A stretch of 64,000 bases of DNA from Piscinibacter lacus (GCF_016735685.1 NZ_JAERRA010000001.1:744001-808000), one strand, 5' to 3'; counted from the first letter of the stretch, positions 42,435 through 54,508 are shown. The notes: generated by a model from the sequence alone, not told the origin. Made by a program: numbers and translations.

Positions 42435-43265
42435 TTGCGGCTGGTTTCGTTGAATCTTAATGGCGTGCGCTCGGCCGCCTCCAAGGGCTGGATGGAATGG
42501 GCCGCGGCCACCGCGCCCGACCTGATGGGCGTGCAGGAGCTCAAGGCCCAGGCGCCCGACCTGGCCGGCCGCTTCGAGGCCGTGGCCGGCCTGCAAGGCC
42601 ACTTCCATTGCGCCGAGAAGAAGGGCTATTCGGGCGTCGGCCTCTACAGCCGCGTCGCGCCCAGCGAGGTGCGCATCGGCCTGGGGGCCGCCGACCCTTC
42701 GGGCGAATTCGATGCCGAGGGCCGCTGGGTCGAGCTGCGCTTCGACGGCGCGGGCCAGGCCCATGGTTTCGGCAAGCTCAGCATCATCAGCTGCTACTTC
42801 CCCAGCGGATCCAGCAGCGAAGAGCGCCAGCAGGCCAAGTTCCGCTTCCTCGACCGCATGGCGCCGCTGCTGCGCGCGCTGGCTGCCGAGCGCGAATTCA
42901 TCCTGGTCGGCGACGTGAACATCGCCCACCGCGAGATCGACCTGAAGAACTGGAAGGGCAACCTGAAGAACAGCGGCTTCCTGCCCGAGGAACGTGCCTG
43001 GATGGATGCCCTGCTGCGCCCCGCGGCCGAAGGCGGCGGCGGCCTGGTCGATGTGCACCGCATGCTGCGGCCCGAGGACGGCGGCGAGGCCTACACCTGG
43101 TGGAGCAACCGCGGCCAGGCCTGGGCCAAGAACGTCGGCTGGCGCATCGACTACCAGCTCGCCACCCCGCGGGTGGCGGCCACCGCGCAGGCCGTCAGCG
43201 TCTACAAGGACCAGCGCTTCTCCGACCATGCGCCGCTGACGGTGGACTACGGCTTCAGGCTCTGA
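42435..43265 (+). CDS. xth: Exodeoxyribonuclease III
   Basis: About 276 residues. An EEP-fold AP endonuclease/3' exonuclease for base-excision repair. Key motifs: [14 protein letters not shown] at the start, [10 protein letters not shown] (metal-binding Glu), [19 protein letters not shown] and [12 protein letters not shown] (catalytic Asp-His). The typical family start [10 protein letters not shown] corresponds to a TTG at 42435, 11 bases from the divergent pyrE start. An ATG at 42411 is in frame but would overlap the pyrE coding region head to head, so TTG is preferred. Confidence 0.88.
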   Translation: MRLVSLNLNGVRSAASKGWMEWAAATAPDLMGVQELKAQAPDLAGRFEAVAGLQGHFHCAEKKGYSGVGLYSRVAPSEVRIGLGAADPSGEFDAEGRWVELRFDGAGQAHGFGKLSIISCYFPSGSSSEERQQAKFRFLDRMAPLLRALAAEREFILVGDVNIAHREIDLKNWKGNLKNSGFLPEERAWMDALLRPAAEGGGGLVDVHRMLRPEDGGEAYTWWSNRGQAWAKNVGWRIDYQLATPRVAATAQAVSVYKDQRFSDHAPLTVDYGFRL

Positions 43266-43281
43266 GCCTGAGCCTGGACGG

Positions 43282-43307
43282 GCAGGGCCGCCGGCCGGCG
43301 GCCCTGC
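43282..43307. terminator. 26-base perfect palindrome between convergent genes
   Basis: Thirteen-base arms, each the exact reverse complement of the other, centred at 43294/43295 (GCAGGGCCGCCGG and its partner). It sits in the 55-base gap between the exonuclease and chemoreceptor genes, which converge. It can form a strong hairpin in both transcripts but has no T tract. Termination is the likeliest role. Confidence 0.45.
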
Positions 43308-43320
43308 ACCCGGCCCGGCC

Positions 43321-45261
43321 TCAGCGGCTGGCCAGCCCCACCCCGGGCGCCAGCACGAAGCGCGCGGCGGCCTCCGACAGGCGCACGGCCTGCTGGCGCA
43401 GGCTTTCCGCGGCGGCGGCGCTTTCCTCGACCAGGGCGGCGTTCTGCTGGGTCGACTGGTCGAGCATGGCCACGGCGCTGTTGACCTGCTCGATGCCGCG
43501 GCTCTGTTCCTCGTTGGCTGCGCTCATCTCGTGCATCAGGTCGGCCACCTGCTGCACCTGGGCGACCACCGAAGCCATCGTGGCGCCGGCCTGGCCGACC
43601 AGCTCGCTGCCGGAGGCGACCTTGCCCGTGGCATCGGCGATGAGGCCGCGGATCTCGCGCGCGGCCTGCGCGCTGCGCTGGGCCAGGGTGCGGACTTCGC
43701 CGGCCACCACCGCAAAGCCCCGGCCCTGCTCGCCGGCCCGCGCGGCTTCCACCGCGGCATTTAGCGCCAGGATGTTGGTCTGGAAGGCCAGGCCGTCGAT
43801 CACGCCGGTGATCTCGCCGATGCGGCTGCTGCTGCCGCGGATGTCGTCCATGGTCTGAACGACCTGCTGCACGACGGCGCCGCCCTCGCGGGCCACGCCC
43901 GAGGCCGTGCTGGCCAGCTCGCGGGCATGGCGGGCATGGTCGGCATGCGAGCGCACGCTGCCGTTCATCTGCTCCATCGAGGCCGCGGTTTCCTGCAGGT
44001 TGCTGGCCTGCTGCTCGGTGCGGGCCGAGAGGTCCTGGTTGCCGGCGGCGATCTGGGTCGAGGCGGTCTGCACCGCGTCGACACCCTGGCGCACTTCGGC
44101 GATCACGGCGCCGACATGGTCCATCACGGCATCGAGGGCCCGGGCGATCTGGCCCAGTTCGTCCCGGCTGCTCAGGCTGATGCGACGGCTCAGGTCGCCG
44201 CGCGCCATGGCCGCGGCGGCATCGAGCGTGCGCTGCACGGCGCTTGCGGTCTGACGGGTCACGGCCCAGACCAGCAGGCTGCCCAGCAGCAGCATGGCGC
44301 CGGCCAGGCCCAGCACCAGCAGCACGCTGCGGTCGGCCCGGTCGACCCGCTCGTGCAGCAGGCCGTCCAGGGCGGCCAGGCTGTCGTCGATCAGCTTGAA
44401 CTGGCTGTCGATGGCCTCGGTGCTGCGCTGGAAGAAGGCATCGGGGTCCAGCGCGGGCGTCCCGCCCTGCATCAGCGTGCGCTCCAGCATGGCCAGGATG
44501 GCGGTGAAGCGGGCGCTGGCCTGCTCGCGCACGGGCTTGAGGGTTTCGCCGATGGCCGGGTCCGCCTTGGCCGCTTTGTCCAGCGCGATGCTTGCATCCT
44601 GGGCCCGGCTGCGCAGCAGGCCTTCGGCCACCATCATGCGGCTGCGCTGCTCCGGCTCAAGCTGGCCGCGCACCAGGGCGGCGGTGCCTTGGGCGCGAAG
44701 CTGGCCCAGCGATTCGGTCACCTGCGGCAAGTGGCCCAGGCCGCCAAGGATCAGGTAGTAGCTGACCGCCTCCGGATCGAGCGCCATGGTCGAGTCATCG
44801 ACCACGCCCTCCAGCAGGTGCAGCGCACCGGCCACCAGGGCGGTGTGGCGCCGGAAGCTTTCGGCCGCGACGATGCGCTTGGCAGCGATGTCGGCCGTCA
44901 GCACCTGCCAGTCGCGGCGCTGCGCTTGCAGGGTTTCGGCGAGCGGCGGGTACACGGCCAGGCTGCCCTGCCACTGCGCCAGCGCCTCCATCAGCCGCCC
45001 TTGCAGGGCGCTGCGGCGGCGTTCGAACTCGGGCTCGCCGCTGAGCGCGGCCTGGGTCAGGCCGCGGTGCTGCTGGGCCAGGCGAATGACGGCCAGCGCC
45101 GTCCGCGCCGGGGCCAGGCCGTCGGCCTCGGCCTGGGCCGCATCGCGCAGCGACAGGGCCTGGCGCAGGCCGGCCACGGTCGGGATGCCGGCCATGACCA
45201 GGGCCAGGATGCCGAGCAGCAGAAACTTCTGCCCGATCTTCAGGTGCTGCAGGAATTGCAT
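43321..45261 (-). CDS. Methyl-accepting chemotaxis protein
   Basis: A 646-residue chemoreceptor. TM1 (about 12-31) and TM2 (about 311-335) enclose a large, mostly helical periplasmic domain of about 280 residues with an [13 protein letters not shown] segment that recalls NIT-type (nitrate/nitrite) sensor domains; the ligand is uncertain. A HAMP domain (about 336-390) leads to the signalling coiled coil with the hairpin tip [27 protein letters not shown]. There is no CheR-docking pentapeptide at the C terminus. GGAG before the ATG supports the start. No che genes are nearby. Confidence 0.92.
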   Translation of the reverse strand: MQFLQHLKIGQKFLLLGILALVMAGIPTVAGLRQALSLRDAAQAEADGLAPARTALAVIRLAQQHRGLTQAALSGEPEFERRRSALQGRLMEALAQWQGSLAVYPPLAETLQAQRRDWQVLTADIAAKRIVAAESFRRHTALVAGALHLLEGVVDDSTMALDPEAVSYYLILGGLGHLPQVTESLGQLRAQGTAALVRGQLEPEQRSRMMVAEGLLRSRAQDASIALDKAAKADPAIGETLKPVREQASARFTAILAMLERTLMQGGTPALDPDAFFQRSTEAIDSQFKLIDDSLAALDGLLHERVDRADRSVLLVLGLAGAMLLLGSLLVWAVTRQTASAVQRTLDAAAAMARGDLSRRISLSSRDELGQIARALDAVMDHVGAVIAEVRQGVDAVQTASTQIAAGNQDLSARTEQQASNLQETAASMEQMNGSVRSHADHARHARELASTASGVAREGGAVVQQVVQTMDDIRGSSSRIGEITGVIDGLAFQTNILALNAAVEAARAGEQGRGFAVVAGEVRTLAQRSAQAAREIRGLIADATGKVASGSELVGQAGATMASVVAQVQQVADLMHEMSAANEEQSRGIEQVNSAVAMLDQSTQQNAALVEESAAAAESLRQQAVRLSEAAARFVLAPGVGLASR

Positions 45262-45325
45262 CGACGCTCCACGACATCCGGACGCGGATCATGCCGATAC
45301 ATGCCCCTCCTGCCCGGGCGTCAAG

Positions 45326-45384
45326 GATGCGCGCCGCGGCCCGCCGCGCATCGGGCGAACAGCGGGGCGCCGGCGGCGCTGTTC
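45326..45384 (-). other. Two hairpins downstream of the ferredoxin gene
   Basis: GATGCGCG/CGCGCATC (45326-45333 and 45345-45352) and GAACAGCG/CGCTGTTC (45357-45364 and 45377-45384) are two eight-base inverted repeats in tandem. They follow the stop of the coaD-ferredoxin operon on the minus strand and precede the chemoreceptor gene. Without a T tract they may be a factor-dependent terminator or mRNA end stabiliser. Confidence 0.35.
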
Positions 45385-45399
45385 CGGCCCCGCGGCGGC

Positions 45400-46886
<1,487 letters not shown>

Positions 46887-46893
46887 GGCGGCG

Positions 46894-46899
46894 ATTCTA
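46894..46899 (-). promoter_or_regulatory. -10 box of leaderless rsmD
   Basis: TAGAAT on the minus strand followed by seven bases and the GTG start of rsmD. The same hexamer and spacing occur before hemA. No Shine-Dalgarno is present. Confidence 0.5.
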
Positions 46900-46952
46900 G
46901 GAAGGCGATGGCGGCAGGCCGGCCGCTGCCCGGCCCGGGTCAGGTCGGCAGG

Positions 46953-46958
46953 TATCCT
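46953..46958 (+). promoter_or_regulatory. -10 box of leaderless ftsY
   Basis: TATCCT on the plus strand, six bases before the ftsY ATG at 46965. The predicted transcription start falls on the start codon, and there is no Shine-Dalgarno. Confidence 0.4.
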
Positions 46959-46964
46959 GAGCGC

Positions 46965-48047
46965 ATGTTCAGTTTCTTTCGCAAGAAGAGCCCGGCACCG
47001 GCCGATCCGCCCGCGGTCGTGAAGCCGCCGCCGGCCGCGCAGCCGGCCGCGACGGCCCCCGGGGCGCCGGCCACGCCCGTCCCCGAGCCTGCCCCCGCGC
47101 CGCGTGCGTCCTGGTTCAGCCGGCTCAGCGCCGGCTTGAAGAAGACCGGCAGCTCCATCGCCCAGGTCTTCACCGGCACGCAGATCGACGAGACGCTCTA
47201 CGAGGAGCTGGAGGCCGCCCTGCTCATGGCCGATGCCGGCGTTGGCGCCACCCGCCACCTGCTGGAGGACCTGCGCCGCCGCGTGAAGGCGGCCAAGGCC
47301 ACCGATCCGGCGGCGGTGAAGGGCCTGCTGATCGAGGCCATCACCGAGCTGCTGCAGCCCTTGGAGCGCCCCCTGCAACTGGGCAGCGCCGAGCCCACCG
47401 TCTTGATGGTGGTCGGTGTGAACGGCGCCGGCAAGACCACGACCATCGGCAAGCTCACCCGCCATCTGGCCGACGGCGGCCACAAGGTGCTGCTGGCCGC
47501 GGCCGACACCTTCCGCGCCGCGGCGCGCGAGCAGCTTGCCGTCTGGGCCGACCGGGCCGGCGCCGCGCCGCAGGCCGACAAGCTGGTCGAGATCGTCAGC
47601 CAGGAGAGCGGCGATCCGGCCGCGGTCTGCTTCGATGCCGTCAAGGCGGGCCAGGCGCGCGGCTGCGCGGCGGTCATTGCCGACACCGCCGGTCGCCTGC
47701 CGACCCAGCTCCACCTCATGGAGGAGCTGAAGAAGATCCAGCGCACCCTGGGCAAGGCCATGGACGGTGCGCCGCATGAGGTGCTGCTGGTCCTGGACGG
47801 CAACACCGGCCAGAACGCGCTGAGCCAGGTGCAGGCCTTCGACGCCGCGCTGGGCCTGAGCGGCCTGGTGGTCACCAAGCTCGACGGCACGGCCAAGGGC
47901 GGCGTGCTGGCCGCGATCGCGCTGTGGGCGCGACAGCGGGCGGCCGGGCCGGTGCCGGTCTACTTCATCGGCGTGGGCGAGAAGCTTGAGGACCTGGAGC
48001 GCTTCCAGGCCCGCGAGTTTGCCGACGCCCTGCTGCAGGGGCGCTGA
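46965..48047 (+). CDS. ftsY: Signal recognition particle receptor FtsY
   Basis: A 360-residue SRP-type GTPase that docks ribosome-nascent chain complexes at the membrane. A short proline/alanine-rich A domain (about 1-50) precedes the N domain (WFSRLSAGLKKTGSSIAQVF) and the G domain with GVNGAGKTTTIGKL, DTFRAAAREQL, DTAGRLPTQ and TKLDGTAKGG. The acidic A domain of E. coli is absent. The ATG is chosen for the opening MFSFFRKK, a membrane-binding start, and a -10 box six bases upstream. Confidence 0.96.
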   Translation: MFSFFRKKSPAPADPPAVVKPPPAAQPAATAPGAPATPVPEPAPAPRASWFSRLSAGLKKTGSSIAQVFTGTQIDETLYEELEAALLMADAGVGATRHLLEDLRRRVKAAKATDPAAVKGLLIEAITELLQPLERPLQLGSAEPTVLMVVGVNGAGKTTTIGKLTRHLADGGHKVLLAAADTFRAAAREQLAVWADRAGAAPQADKLVEIVSQESGDPAAVCFDAVKAGQARGCAAVIADTAGRLPTQLHLMEELKKIQRTLGKAMDGAPHEVLLVLDGNTGQNALSQVQAFDAALGLSGLVVTKLDGTAKGGVLAAIALWARQRAAGPVPVYFIGVGEKLEDLERFQAREFADALLQGR

Positions 48048-48077
48048 GCGCCGCCGGGCCCGGCCCCCGGCCGCGCC

Positions 48078-48716
48078 CTAGTGCTGGTGCGTGTCCAGCG
48101 GGCCGGCGCCGGCCATGGGCGGCGGCTCGGCATCGGGCGGCAGCTCGCCGAGGTAGCCCTCGCCGGCCGGCAGCGCGCCGTTCTCGTCCAGCCGGCGCGG
48201 CTGGCGCAGGCCGCCACGCAGGAAGCGCGTGCCGCTGCCCTGCGGCCGCGGCAGGTAGCGCGCCAGCTCGGTCAGCGCGAGCTGGTAGACGTCGCGCTTG
48301 AACTCGATCACCACCTCCAGCGGCACCCAGTAGTCGTTCCAGCGCCAGGCGTCGAACTCGGGGTGGCTGGTCGCGCGCAGGTTCATGTCGCTGTCGCGGC
48401 CGGTGAGTTGCAGCAGGAACCAGATCTGCTTCTGGCCCTTGTAGTGGCCGCGGGCATCCCGCCGGATGAAGTGGTCCGGCACCTCGTAGCGCAGCCAGTC
48501 GCGGGTGCGACCGACGATGCGGACATGCTCGGGCTGCAGGCCCACCTCTTCGTGCAGCTCGCGGAACATGGCCTGTTCAGGCGTCTCGCCGTGCTTGATG
48601 CCGCCTTGAGGAAATTGCCAGGAGTGCGTGCGGATCCGCTTCCCCCAGAAGACCTGGTTGCGCTGGTTCAGCAGGACGATGCCGACGTTGGGCCGAAAGC
48701 CTTCACGGTCGAGCAT
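48078..48716 (-). CDS. rppH: RNA pyrophosphohydrolase
   Basis: A 212-residue Nudix hydrolase that removes pyrophosphate from mRNA 5' ends and starts decay. The Nudix box is [23 protein letters not shown] (about 38-60); [17 protein letters not shown] and SWQFPQGG are RppH signatures. A C-terminal tail of about 45 residues (after [15 protein letters not shown]) exceeds the E. coli protein. The ATG at 48716 matches the family start and has GAGG upstream. An in-frame ATG ten codons earlier lies in an inverted repeat that encloses this site. Confidence 0.94.
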   Translation of the reverse strand: MLDREGFRPNVGIVLLNQRNQVFWGKRIRTHSWQFPQGGIKHGETPEQAMFRELHEEVGLQPEHVRIVGRTRDWLRYEVPDHFIRRDARGHYKGQKQIWFLLQLTGRDSDMNLRATSHPEFDAWRWNDYWVPLEVVIEFKRDVYQLALTELARYLPRPQGSGTRFLRGGLRQPRRLDENGALPAGEGYLGELPPDAEPPPMAGAGPLDTHQH

Positions 48717-48749
48717 AATGAAACCTCGATAACGGATTGATTTCATTAT
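48715..48749 (-). repeat. Perfect inverted repeat enclosing the rppH ribosome binding site
   Basis: ATAATGAAA (48715-48723) and TTTCATTAT (48741-48749) are exact reverse complements with a 17-base spacer. In the rppH mRNA the stem would span bases -35 to +2 relative to the ATG, with the GAGG Shine-Dalgarno in the loop and the start codon at the base of the stem. The patch is AT-rich in a very GC-rich genome. It may be a translation-control hairpin, or a DNA operator in the gap between rppH and proS. Confidence 0.55.
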
Positions 48750-48864
48750 TGCAGCGGGCCCGAGCGATGCCAATCGCCGACGGCCTGCCGGCACCGCGCA
48801 AGGCGGGGCCGGTCTCTCGGGGCAGGGTCACCCGCCGGTCCGCGGCAAGCAGCACCCGCCCCCC

Positions 48865-50622
48865 ATGAAAGCCAGCCAGTTCTTCATCGCGACCCTCAAG
48901 GAAGCGCCGGCCGATGCCGAGGTCGTCAGCCACCAGTTGATGATGCGCGCCGGCATGATCAAGCGCCTGGGCGCCGGCATCTACAACTACATGCCCATGG
49001 GCCTGCGGGTGATCCGCAAGGTCGAGGCCATCCTCCGCGAGGAGATGGTCCGCGCCGGCGCCGTCGAGCTGCTGATGCCGGTGGTGCAGCCCGCCGAGCT
49101 GTGGCAGGAGACCGGCCGCTTCGAGAAGATGGGCCCGGAGCTGATGCGGGTGAAGGATCGCCACGAGCGCGACTTCATCATCCAGCCGACCAGCGAAGAG
49201 GTGGTGACCGACATCGCCCGCCAGGAACTGCGCAGCTACAAGCAGTTGCCGAAGAACTTCTTCCACATCCAGACCAAGTTCCGCGACGAGCGCCGCCCGC
49301 GCTTCGGCGTGATGCGCGGCCGCGAGTTCACGATGAAGGATGCCTACTCCTTCGACCGCGATGCCGAGGCCGCCGGCCGCAGCTACGAGCAGATGTTCGC
49401 GGCCTACCTGAAGATCTTCGACCGCCTGGGCCTGCAATACCGCGCGGTGGCGGCCGACACCGGCGCGATCGGCGGTGACCGCTCGCACGAGTTCCAGGTC
49501 ATCGCCGAGACCGGCGAGGACGCGATCGTCTACTGCCCCAGCAGCGACTACGCCGCCAACATCGAGCTGGCCGAGGCCTTGCCGCTGGGCCCTGAGCGCG
49601 CCGCGCCCGCCGAGGCCCTGGCCCAGGTCGCCACGCCCTCGACCAGCACCTGCGCCGACGTGGCCAAGCTGCTCGGCCTGCCCATCGAACGCACGGTCAA
49701 GAGCCTGGTGCTGGCCAGCGACACGCTGGACGAGACCGGTCATCCGGTGAAGACCCAGCTCTGGCTGCTGCTGGTCCGCGGCGATCACGAACTGAACGAG
49801 GTCAAGGCCGGCAAGATCGAGCTGCCCGACGGCAGCGGCCTGAAGGCCGGCTTCCGCTTCGCGACCGCGGCCGAGATCGAGGCCGCCTTCGGCAGCAAGC
49901 CGGGCTACCTCGGTCCGGTGGGCCTGAAGGGCGTGAAGGTCGTCGCCGACCGCACGGTCGCGCGGATGAGCGATTTCGTCTGCGGCGCCAATGCGGCCGA
50001 CGCCCACCTGCGCGGCGTGAACTGGGGCCGCGACCTGCCCGAGCCCGATGCCGTGGCCGACCTGCGCAATGTCGTCGCCGGCGACCCCTCGCCGGACGGC
50101 CAGGGCGTGCTGGCCATCCAGCGCGGCATCGAGGTGGGCCATGTCTTCTACCTCGGCACCAAGTATTCGAAGGCGATGAACGCCACCTTCCTCGACGAGA
50201 CCGGCAAGCCCAGGCTCTTCGAGATGGGCTGCTACGGCATCGGCGTGACCCGCATCCTGGGTGCGGCGATCGAGCAGAACCACGACGCGCGCGGCATCGT
50301 CTGGCCGGCCTCGATCGCGCCCTTCCAGGTGGCCGTCTGCCCCATCGGATACGACCGCTCCGAAGCCGTCAAGGCCGCGGCCGACGCCCTGCATGCCGAG
50401 CTGCTGGCGGCCGGAGTCGACGCCATCCTCGACGATCGCGGCGAGCGACCCGGCGCGATGTTCGCCGACTGGGAACTGATCGGCGTGCCGCAGCGGGTGG
50501 TGCTGTCCGACCGCGGCCTCAAGGAAGGCCAGGTCGAGCTGCAAGGCCGCCGCGACGCCGCCGCCACGAGCTGCCCGGTGGACCAGGCGGCTGCCCAGAT
50601 CCGGGCCAGGCTCGCCGCGTGA
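48865..50622 (+). CDS. proS: Prolyl-tRNA synthetase
   Basis: A 585-residue class II aminoacyl-tRNA synthetase of the bacterial type, with an editing (INS) domain. Motif 1 and 2 areas are [36 protein letters not shown] and [25 protein letters not shown]; the INS domain (about 230-380) includes the deacylase stretch; motif 3 is [18 protein letters not shown]. The anticodon-binding domain closes the protein. It is divergent from rppH and overlaps the transglycosylase gene by four bases (GTGA). Confidence 0.97.
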   Translation: MKASQFFIATLKEAPADAEVVSHQLMMRAGMIKRLGAGIYNYMPMGLRVIRKVEAILREEMVRAGAVELLMPVVQPAELWQETGRFEKMGPELMRVKDRHERDFIIQPTSEEVVTDIARQELRSYKQLPKNFFHIQTKFRDERRPRFGVMRGREFTMKDAYSFDRDAEAAGRSYEQMFAAYLKIFDRLGLQYRAVAADTGAIGGDRSHEFQVIAETGEDAIVYCPSSDYAANIELAEALPLGPERAAPAEALAQVATPSTSTCADVAKLLGLPIERTVKSLVLASDTLDETGHPVKTQLWLLLVRGDHELNEVKAGKIELPDGSGLKAGFRFATAAEIEAAFGSKPGYLGPVGLKGVKVVADRTVARMSDFVCGANAADAHLRGVNWGRDLPEPDAVADLRNVVAGDPSPDGQGVLAIQRGIEVGHVFYLGTKYSKAMNATFLDETGKPRLFEMGCYGIGVTRILGAAIEQNHDARGIVWPASIAPFQVAVCPIGYDRSEAVKAAADALHAELLAAGVDAILDDRGERPGAMFADWELIGVPQRVVLSDRGLKEGQVELQGRRDAAATSCPVDQAAAQIRARLAA

Positions 50623-51266
50623 GCCCGAGGGCGCCCCTTCCGGCCCCCGGCCGGCGGGGCGTCCTGGGCTGCCTGCTGCTCGGCCTGCTGCCGGCGGCGC
50701 CGGTGCGGGCAGGCCGGCAGGTCGAGGAGGCGCTGGCCGACAGCGTGCGCACCGCGCTCAGCGCGGCCATCCACCGCGCGGCGCCGCCGCAGCTTGCCTT
50801 CGACAGCCCGCAGTCGCAGGCTGCCTACCAGCGTTGGCATGCAGCCGTCGGCCAGCGCCTGCTGCGCCGCATGCCCGAGGCGGCGCTGCGCGAAGCTTTT
50901 CTGGAAACCCTCTGGTACGAAAGCGCCCGCGCCGGGCTCGAACGGGCGCTGGTGCTGGGCCTGATCGAGGTCGAGAGCGGTTTCCGCAAGTACGCGATCA
51001 GCCGCGCCGGGGCGCGCGGCCTGATGCAGGTGATGCCCTTCTGGGTGCGCCTGATCGGCGATGGCGACCCGGCCCGGCTCTTCCACCTACAAACCAATCT
51101 GCGCTTCGGCTGCGTGATCCTGCGCCACTACCTGGACACCGAGCGCGGCAACCTCTTCCTGGCCCTGGGCCGCTACAACGGCAGCCGCGGCCAGGCGGCC
51201 TATCCGAATGCGGTGCTCGCCGCGCGCAGGCGCTGGGACTTGCCCGCCGAGGTACCGGCCGGCTGA
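50619..51266 (+). CDS. Lytic murein transglycosylase (SLT domain)
   Basis: A 215-residue exported protein. The GTG start overlaps the proS stop (GTGA). A signal peptide ([18 protein letters not shown], cleavage near residue 31) leads to an SLT catalytic domain: [29 protein letters not shown] (about 108-136), where the glutamate of EVESGF is the catalytic acid, and [11 protein letters not shown] near the end. It cuts peptidoglycan glycan strands to anhydromuropeptides. A cysteine in the signal segment (GCLLLG) raises a weak possibility of a lipoprotein. Confidence 0.88.
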   Translation: MSPRAPLPAPGRRGVLGCLLLGLLPAAPVRAGRQVEEALADSVRTALSAAIHRAAPPQLAFDSPQSQAAYQRWHAAVGQRLLRRMPEAALREAFLETLWYESARAGLERALVLGLIEVESGFRKYAISRAGARGLMQVMPFWVRLIGDGDPARLFHLQTNLRFGCVILRHYLDTERGNLFLALGRYNGSRGQAAYPNAVLAARRRWDLPAEVPAG

Positions 51267-51279
51267 GCCGGCGCCGGGC

Positions 51280-51846
51280 TCAGAGCCCCGTCCAGGCCTG
51301 CGGCTTCGCGCCCTGCAATTGCAGCAGGGCCAGCACCCGCTCGACCGTCTCGTCGACCAGTTCGTCGATCGAGGTCGGCTTCAAGTAGAAAGCCGGCAGC
51401 GGCGGGAAGACGATGCCGCCCATCTCGGTGACGGCCGTCATGTTGCGCAGATGGGCCAGGTTGAAGGGCGTCTCGCGCACCATCAGCAGCAGGCGGCGGC
51501 GCTCCTTGAGCGTGACGTCGGCGGCGCGGGTGAGCAGGTTGTCGCCCAGGCCGTGGGCGATGGCCGCCAGCGTCTTCATCGAGCAGGGCGCGACCACCAT
51601 GGCCGCCGTCGCGAAGCTGCCGCTGGCGATGCAGGCCCCGACATCGCCGGGCGCATGCGCATGGTCGGCCAGGGCTTCCAGGCCCTTGCGGTCCAGGCCG
51701 AGTTCATGGTGCGCATTGAGCACGCCGGCCGGGGTGGCGACCAGGTGCGTCTCCACGCCCAGCGCCCGGGCGCGGCCCAGCAGCCGGGTGGCATAGACGG
51801 CGCCGGTGGCGCCCGTCAGGCCGACGACGAGGCGGGGCGTCGCCAT
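51280..51846 (-). CDS. ubiX: Flavin prenyltransferase UbiX
   Basis: A 188-residue enzyme that makes prenylated FMN, the cofactor of the decarboxylase UbiD in ubiquinone synthesis. VVGLTGATGAVYATRLL (about 6-22) is the FMN-binding opening, with VVAPCSMKTLAAIAHGLGDNLLTRAADVTLKERRRLLLMVRETP and the C-terminal NMTAVTEMGGIVFPPLPAFY characteristic of the family. The ATG at 51846 matches the family start. It follows grxD after 115 bases on the same strand and converges with the transglycosylase. Confidence 0.95.
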   Translation of the reverse strand: MATPRLVVGLTGATGAVYATRLLGRARALGVETHLVATPAGVLNAHHELGLDRKGLEALADHAHAPGDVGACIASGSFATAAMVVAPCSMKTLAAIAHGLGDNLLTRAADVTLKERRRLLLMVRETPFNLAHLRNMTAVTEMGGIVFPPLPAFYLKPTSIDELVDETVERVLALLQLQGAKPQAWTGL

Positions 51847-51961
51847 CACCGGGCGGCGCTCGCCGCGCGTCCGCACCCCAGCGGCTGCCGCGGAGCCGGC
51901 GCGGCCGGTCCGCCAGCGGCGCCCGCTGGCGGGGGCGCGGCAAAGCCGCAACGGGGCGGGG

Positions 51962-52273
51962 TCACGTCGTCAGCAGTTGCTGGAGTTCGCCGGCCTCGTA
52001 CATCTCCATCATGATGTCCGAGCCGCCGACGAATTCGCCCTTCACATAGAGCTGGGGGATGGTCGGCCAGTTGGCGTAGCTCTTGATGCCCTGGCGGATG
52101 GCCTCGTCGTCCAGCACGTTGACGGTGTGCAGGTCGGTCGCGCCGCAGGCCTTGAGGATCTGCACCGCGCGGCCGGAGAAGCCGCACATCGGGAACTGCG
52201 CGCTGCCCTTCATGAAGAGCACGACGCGGTGGGACTTGACGAGTTGGTCGATGGTCTGGAGAACGTCGCTCAT
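51962..52273 (-). CDS. grxD: Monothiol glutaredoxin, CGFS type
   Basis: A 103-residue Grx4-type protein that binds and delivers 2Fe-2S clusters with glutathione. The active site is CGFS in QFPMCGFSGRAVQIL (about 31-34), and KGEFVGGSDIMMEMYEAGEL is the usual C-terminal stretch; WPTIPQLYV contains the cis-proline. It overlaps prmC by four bases (ATGA), so it belongs to the hemA-prfA-prmC-grxD group on the minus strand. Confidence 0.96.
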   Translation of the reverse strand: MSDVLQTIDQLVKSHRVVLFMKGSAQFPMCGFSGRAVQILKACGATDLHTVNVLDDEAIRQGIKSYANWPTIPQLYVKGEFVGGSDIMMEMYEAGELQQLLTT

Positions 52274-53208
52274 GGCTTCCCGCGGGAGAAAAACGTGGAG
52301 TCCGGAGTATCGCCGCGCGGCGCAAGCCCTCCGGGCCGCCGGCCCCCGGTGCAGCGGCGGTGGCCGGCCAGGTCCTGGCGGTGCTGCACGGCCTCGAAGC
52401 CGGCAGCGCGCAGCAGCGCGGCCACCGCGTCGGCCTGGTCCCAGCCATGTTCCAGCAGCAGCCAGCCGCCAGCTTGAAGGTGGGCGGCCGCGCCGGCGCT
52501 GATCTGCCGGATCGCGTCCAGACCGTCGGGGCCGGAGGCCAGGGCCATCGCCGGTTCGTGATGCAGGGCGGCGAGGTGGGGATCGCCCTCGGCGATGTAG
52601 GGCGGGTTGCTGAGCAGCAGCTCGAAGCGCTCGCCGGCCAGCGGAAGCCACCAGTCGCCAAGGCGGGCCTCGAAGCGGGGGAGGGAAGATGCCGCTTCGG
52701 GGCCGTCCGCGCCGCGGGCCTCCCGGTCCAGGCCCAGGCGCTGCGCATTGGCGCTGGCCACGGCCAGGGCGGCCGCGCTGGCGTCCACGGCCACCAGGCG
52801 GGCGGCCGGCCGGGCGGCGGCCACGGCCAGGGCGATCGCGCCGCTGCCGGTGCCCAGGTCGGCCACCCGCCAGGCGGCCTCGGGCGGCAGCAGGTCCAGG
52901 GCCCAGTCGACCAGGGTCTCGGTGTCGGGCCGCGGCACCAGCACGGCGGAGTCGACGGCCAGTTCGAGGCCGTGGAAATCCTTGCAGCCGAGCAGGTAGG
53001 CCAGCGGCTCGCCGGCCGCGCGCCGTGCGAGCTGCGCGGCCCAGGCCGGCGCCGCGGCTCCGAGCGGGGCCTCGTCGTGGGCCATCAGCCAGCTTCGTGG
53101 GCGCTGCAAGAGGGCGCCGAGCAGGGCCAGCGCATCCAGCCGCTCGACGCCCGCCGCGCGGGCTGCGGCCAGGGCCTCGCCGAGGGTGGTGTCGGCGGAC
53201 GGGCTCAT
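52270..53208 (-). CDS. prmC: Peptide chain release factor glutamine methyltransferase
   Basis: A 312-residue SAM-dependent enzyme that methylates the glutamine of the GGQ motif in release factors. Motif I is [16 protein letters not shown] and the catalytic NPPY is in [16 protein letters not shown]; the N-terminal helical domain includes [34 protein letters not shown]. The last ~30 residues ([12 protein letters not shown] on) extend beyond the E. coli protein. It overlaps prfA and grxD by four bases each (ATGA). Confidence 0.95.
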   Translation of the reverse strand: MSPSADTTLGEALAAARAAGVERLDALALLGALLQRPRSWLMAHDEAPLGAAAPAWAAQLARRAAGEPLAYLLGCKDFHGLELAVDSAVLVPRPDTETLVDWALDLLPPEAAWRVADLGTGSGAIALAVAAARPAARLVAVDASAAALAVASANAQRLGLDREARGADGPEAASSLPRFEARLGDWWLPLAGERFELLLSNPPYIAEGDPHLAALHHEPAMALASGPDGLDAIRQISAGAAAHLQAGGWLLLEHGWDQADAVAALLRAAGFEAVQHRQDLAGHRRCTGGRRPGGLAPRGDTPDSTFFSRGKP

Positions 53209-54302
53209 GCCGCGGCCTCGGCCAGCGCGGCGAGCTGGGCCGCTTCGCGCGCGGCGATCAGGGCCTCGGTCACCGGGGCCAGGTCGCCGTCGAGGATGGC
53301 GCCGAGCTGGTAAAGCGTCAGGTTGATGCGGTGGTCGCTCAGCCGGCCCTGCGGCACGTTGTAGGTGCGGATGCGGTCGCTGCGATCGCCGCTGCCGATG
53401 AGCGCGCGGCGGGTGGCGGCCTCGCGCGCCTCGCGTTCGAGCTTGTCCTTGTCGCGCAGCCGCGCGGCCAGCACGGCCAGGGCCCGGGCCTTGTTGCGGT
53501 GCTGGCTGCGGTCGTCCTGGCATTCGGCGACCAGGCCGGTCGGCAGGTGGGTCACGCGCACGGCGGAGTCGGTCTTGTTGATGTGCTGGCCGCCGGCGCC
53601 GCTGGCGCGGAAGGTGTCGATGCGCAGCTCGGCCGGGTTCAGGGTGACGGCCTCGGCCTCGTCGGGCTCGGCCATCACCGCCACCGTGCAGGCGCTGGTG
53701 TGGATGCGGCCCTGCGATTCGGTGGCCGGCACGCGCTGCACGCGGTGGCCGCCGGACTCGAAGCGCATGCGGCCGTAGACCCCTTCGCCCGCCAAGCGGA
53801 CGATGACCTCCTTGTAGCCGCCCAGTTCGCTGGGGCTGGCCGAAAGGATCTCGGCCTGCCAGCCCTGGCGCTCGGCATGGCGCAGGTACATGCGCAGCAG
53901 GTCGCCCGCGAACAGGGCCGACTCGTCGCCGCCGGTGCCGGCGCGGATCTCCAGGTAGGCGTCGCGCGCGTCGTCCGGGTCGCGCGGCAGCATCAGGCGC
54001 TCCAGCTCGGCTTCCAGGCGCGCCAGCTCGGCCTCGGCGGCGGCGATCTCCTCCTCGGCCATCGTCCGCATCGCCTCATCCTCGCCGGCTTCGTGCCGCA
54101 GGGCCTCGGCCGCGGTGCGGTCGGCGCTGCGGCGGGCATGGCGCTGGGCGCGCTCGACCTGGCCTTGCAGCTCGGTGTGTTCGCGGCTCAGGCGGCGGAA
54201 GGCCGCCGCGTCGCGCATCAGCTCGGGGTCGGCCAGCAGGCGGTCCAGGTCGGCCAGGCGTTCGGCCTGGCGCTGCAAATGCTGCCGCAGCGAGGGTTTC
54301 AT
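53205..54302 (-). CDS. prfA: Peptide chain release factor 1
   Basis: A 365-residue class I release factor. The codon-recognition tripeptide PAT (192-194) marks it as RF1, reading UAA and UAG, and [16 protein letters not shown] holds the catalytic GGQ (237-239). The ATG at 54302 fits the family start; the frame is open to 54374 without homology. It is coupled to prmC, which modifies its GGQ. The upstream 206 bases to the hemA stop are GC-rich and hold no recognised gene. Confidence 0.97.
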   Translation of the reverse strand: MKPSLRQHLQRQAERLADLDRLLADPELMRDAAAFRRLSREHTELQGQVERAQRHARRSADRTAAEALRHEAGEDEAMRTMAEEEIAAAEAELARLEAELERLMLPRDPDDARDAYLEIRAGTGGDESALFAGDLLRMYLRHAERQGWQAEILSASPSELGGYKEVIVRLAGEGVYGRMRFESGGHRVQRVPATESQGRIHTSACTVAVMAEPDEAEAVTLNPAELRIDTFRASGAGGQHINKTDSAVRVTHLPTGLVAECQDDRSQHRNKARALAVLAARLRDKDKLEREAREAATRRALIGSGDRSDRIRTYNVPQGRLSDHRINLTLYQLGAILDGDLAPVTEALIAAREAAQLAALAEAAA

Positions 54303-54508
54303 GGGAACCGGCGACGGAGGAGGCGGGGGCGTCTTGAGAGCCTGCGGGGCCGCGGACAGGACGGGCCGAGGCAAGGAGCGGGCGGCAGCGGGGGAGGGCG
54401 TGGCCCCAGGCCGGCACCGGGGCGGCGGGGCGGCCCGGGCCGGCGGGCGGCGATGCAGGCGGGGCCCGATCGCCCCCCGTACGGACCGGGGGCGGCCGCG
54501 ACGCGGCG

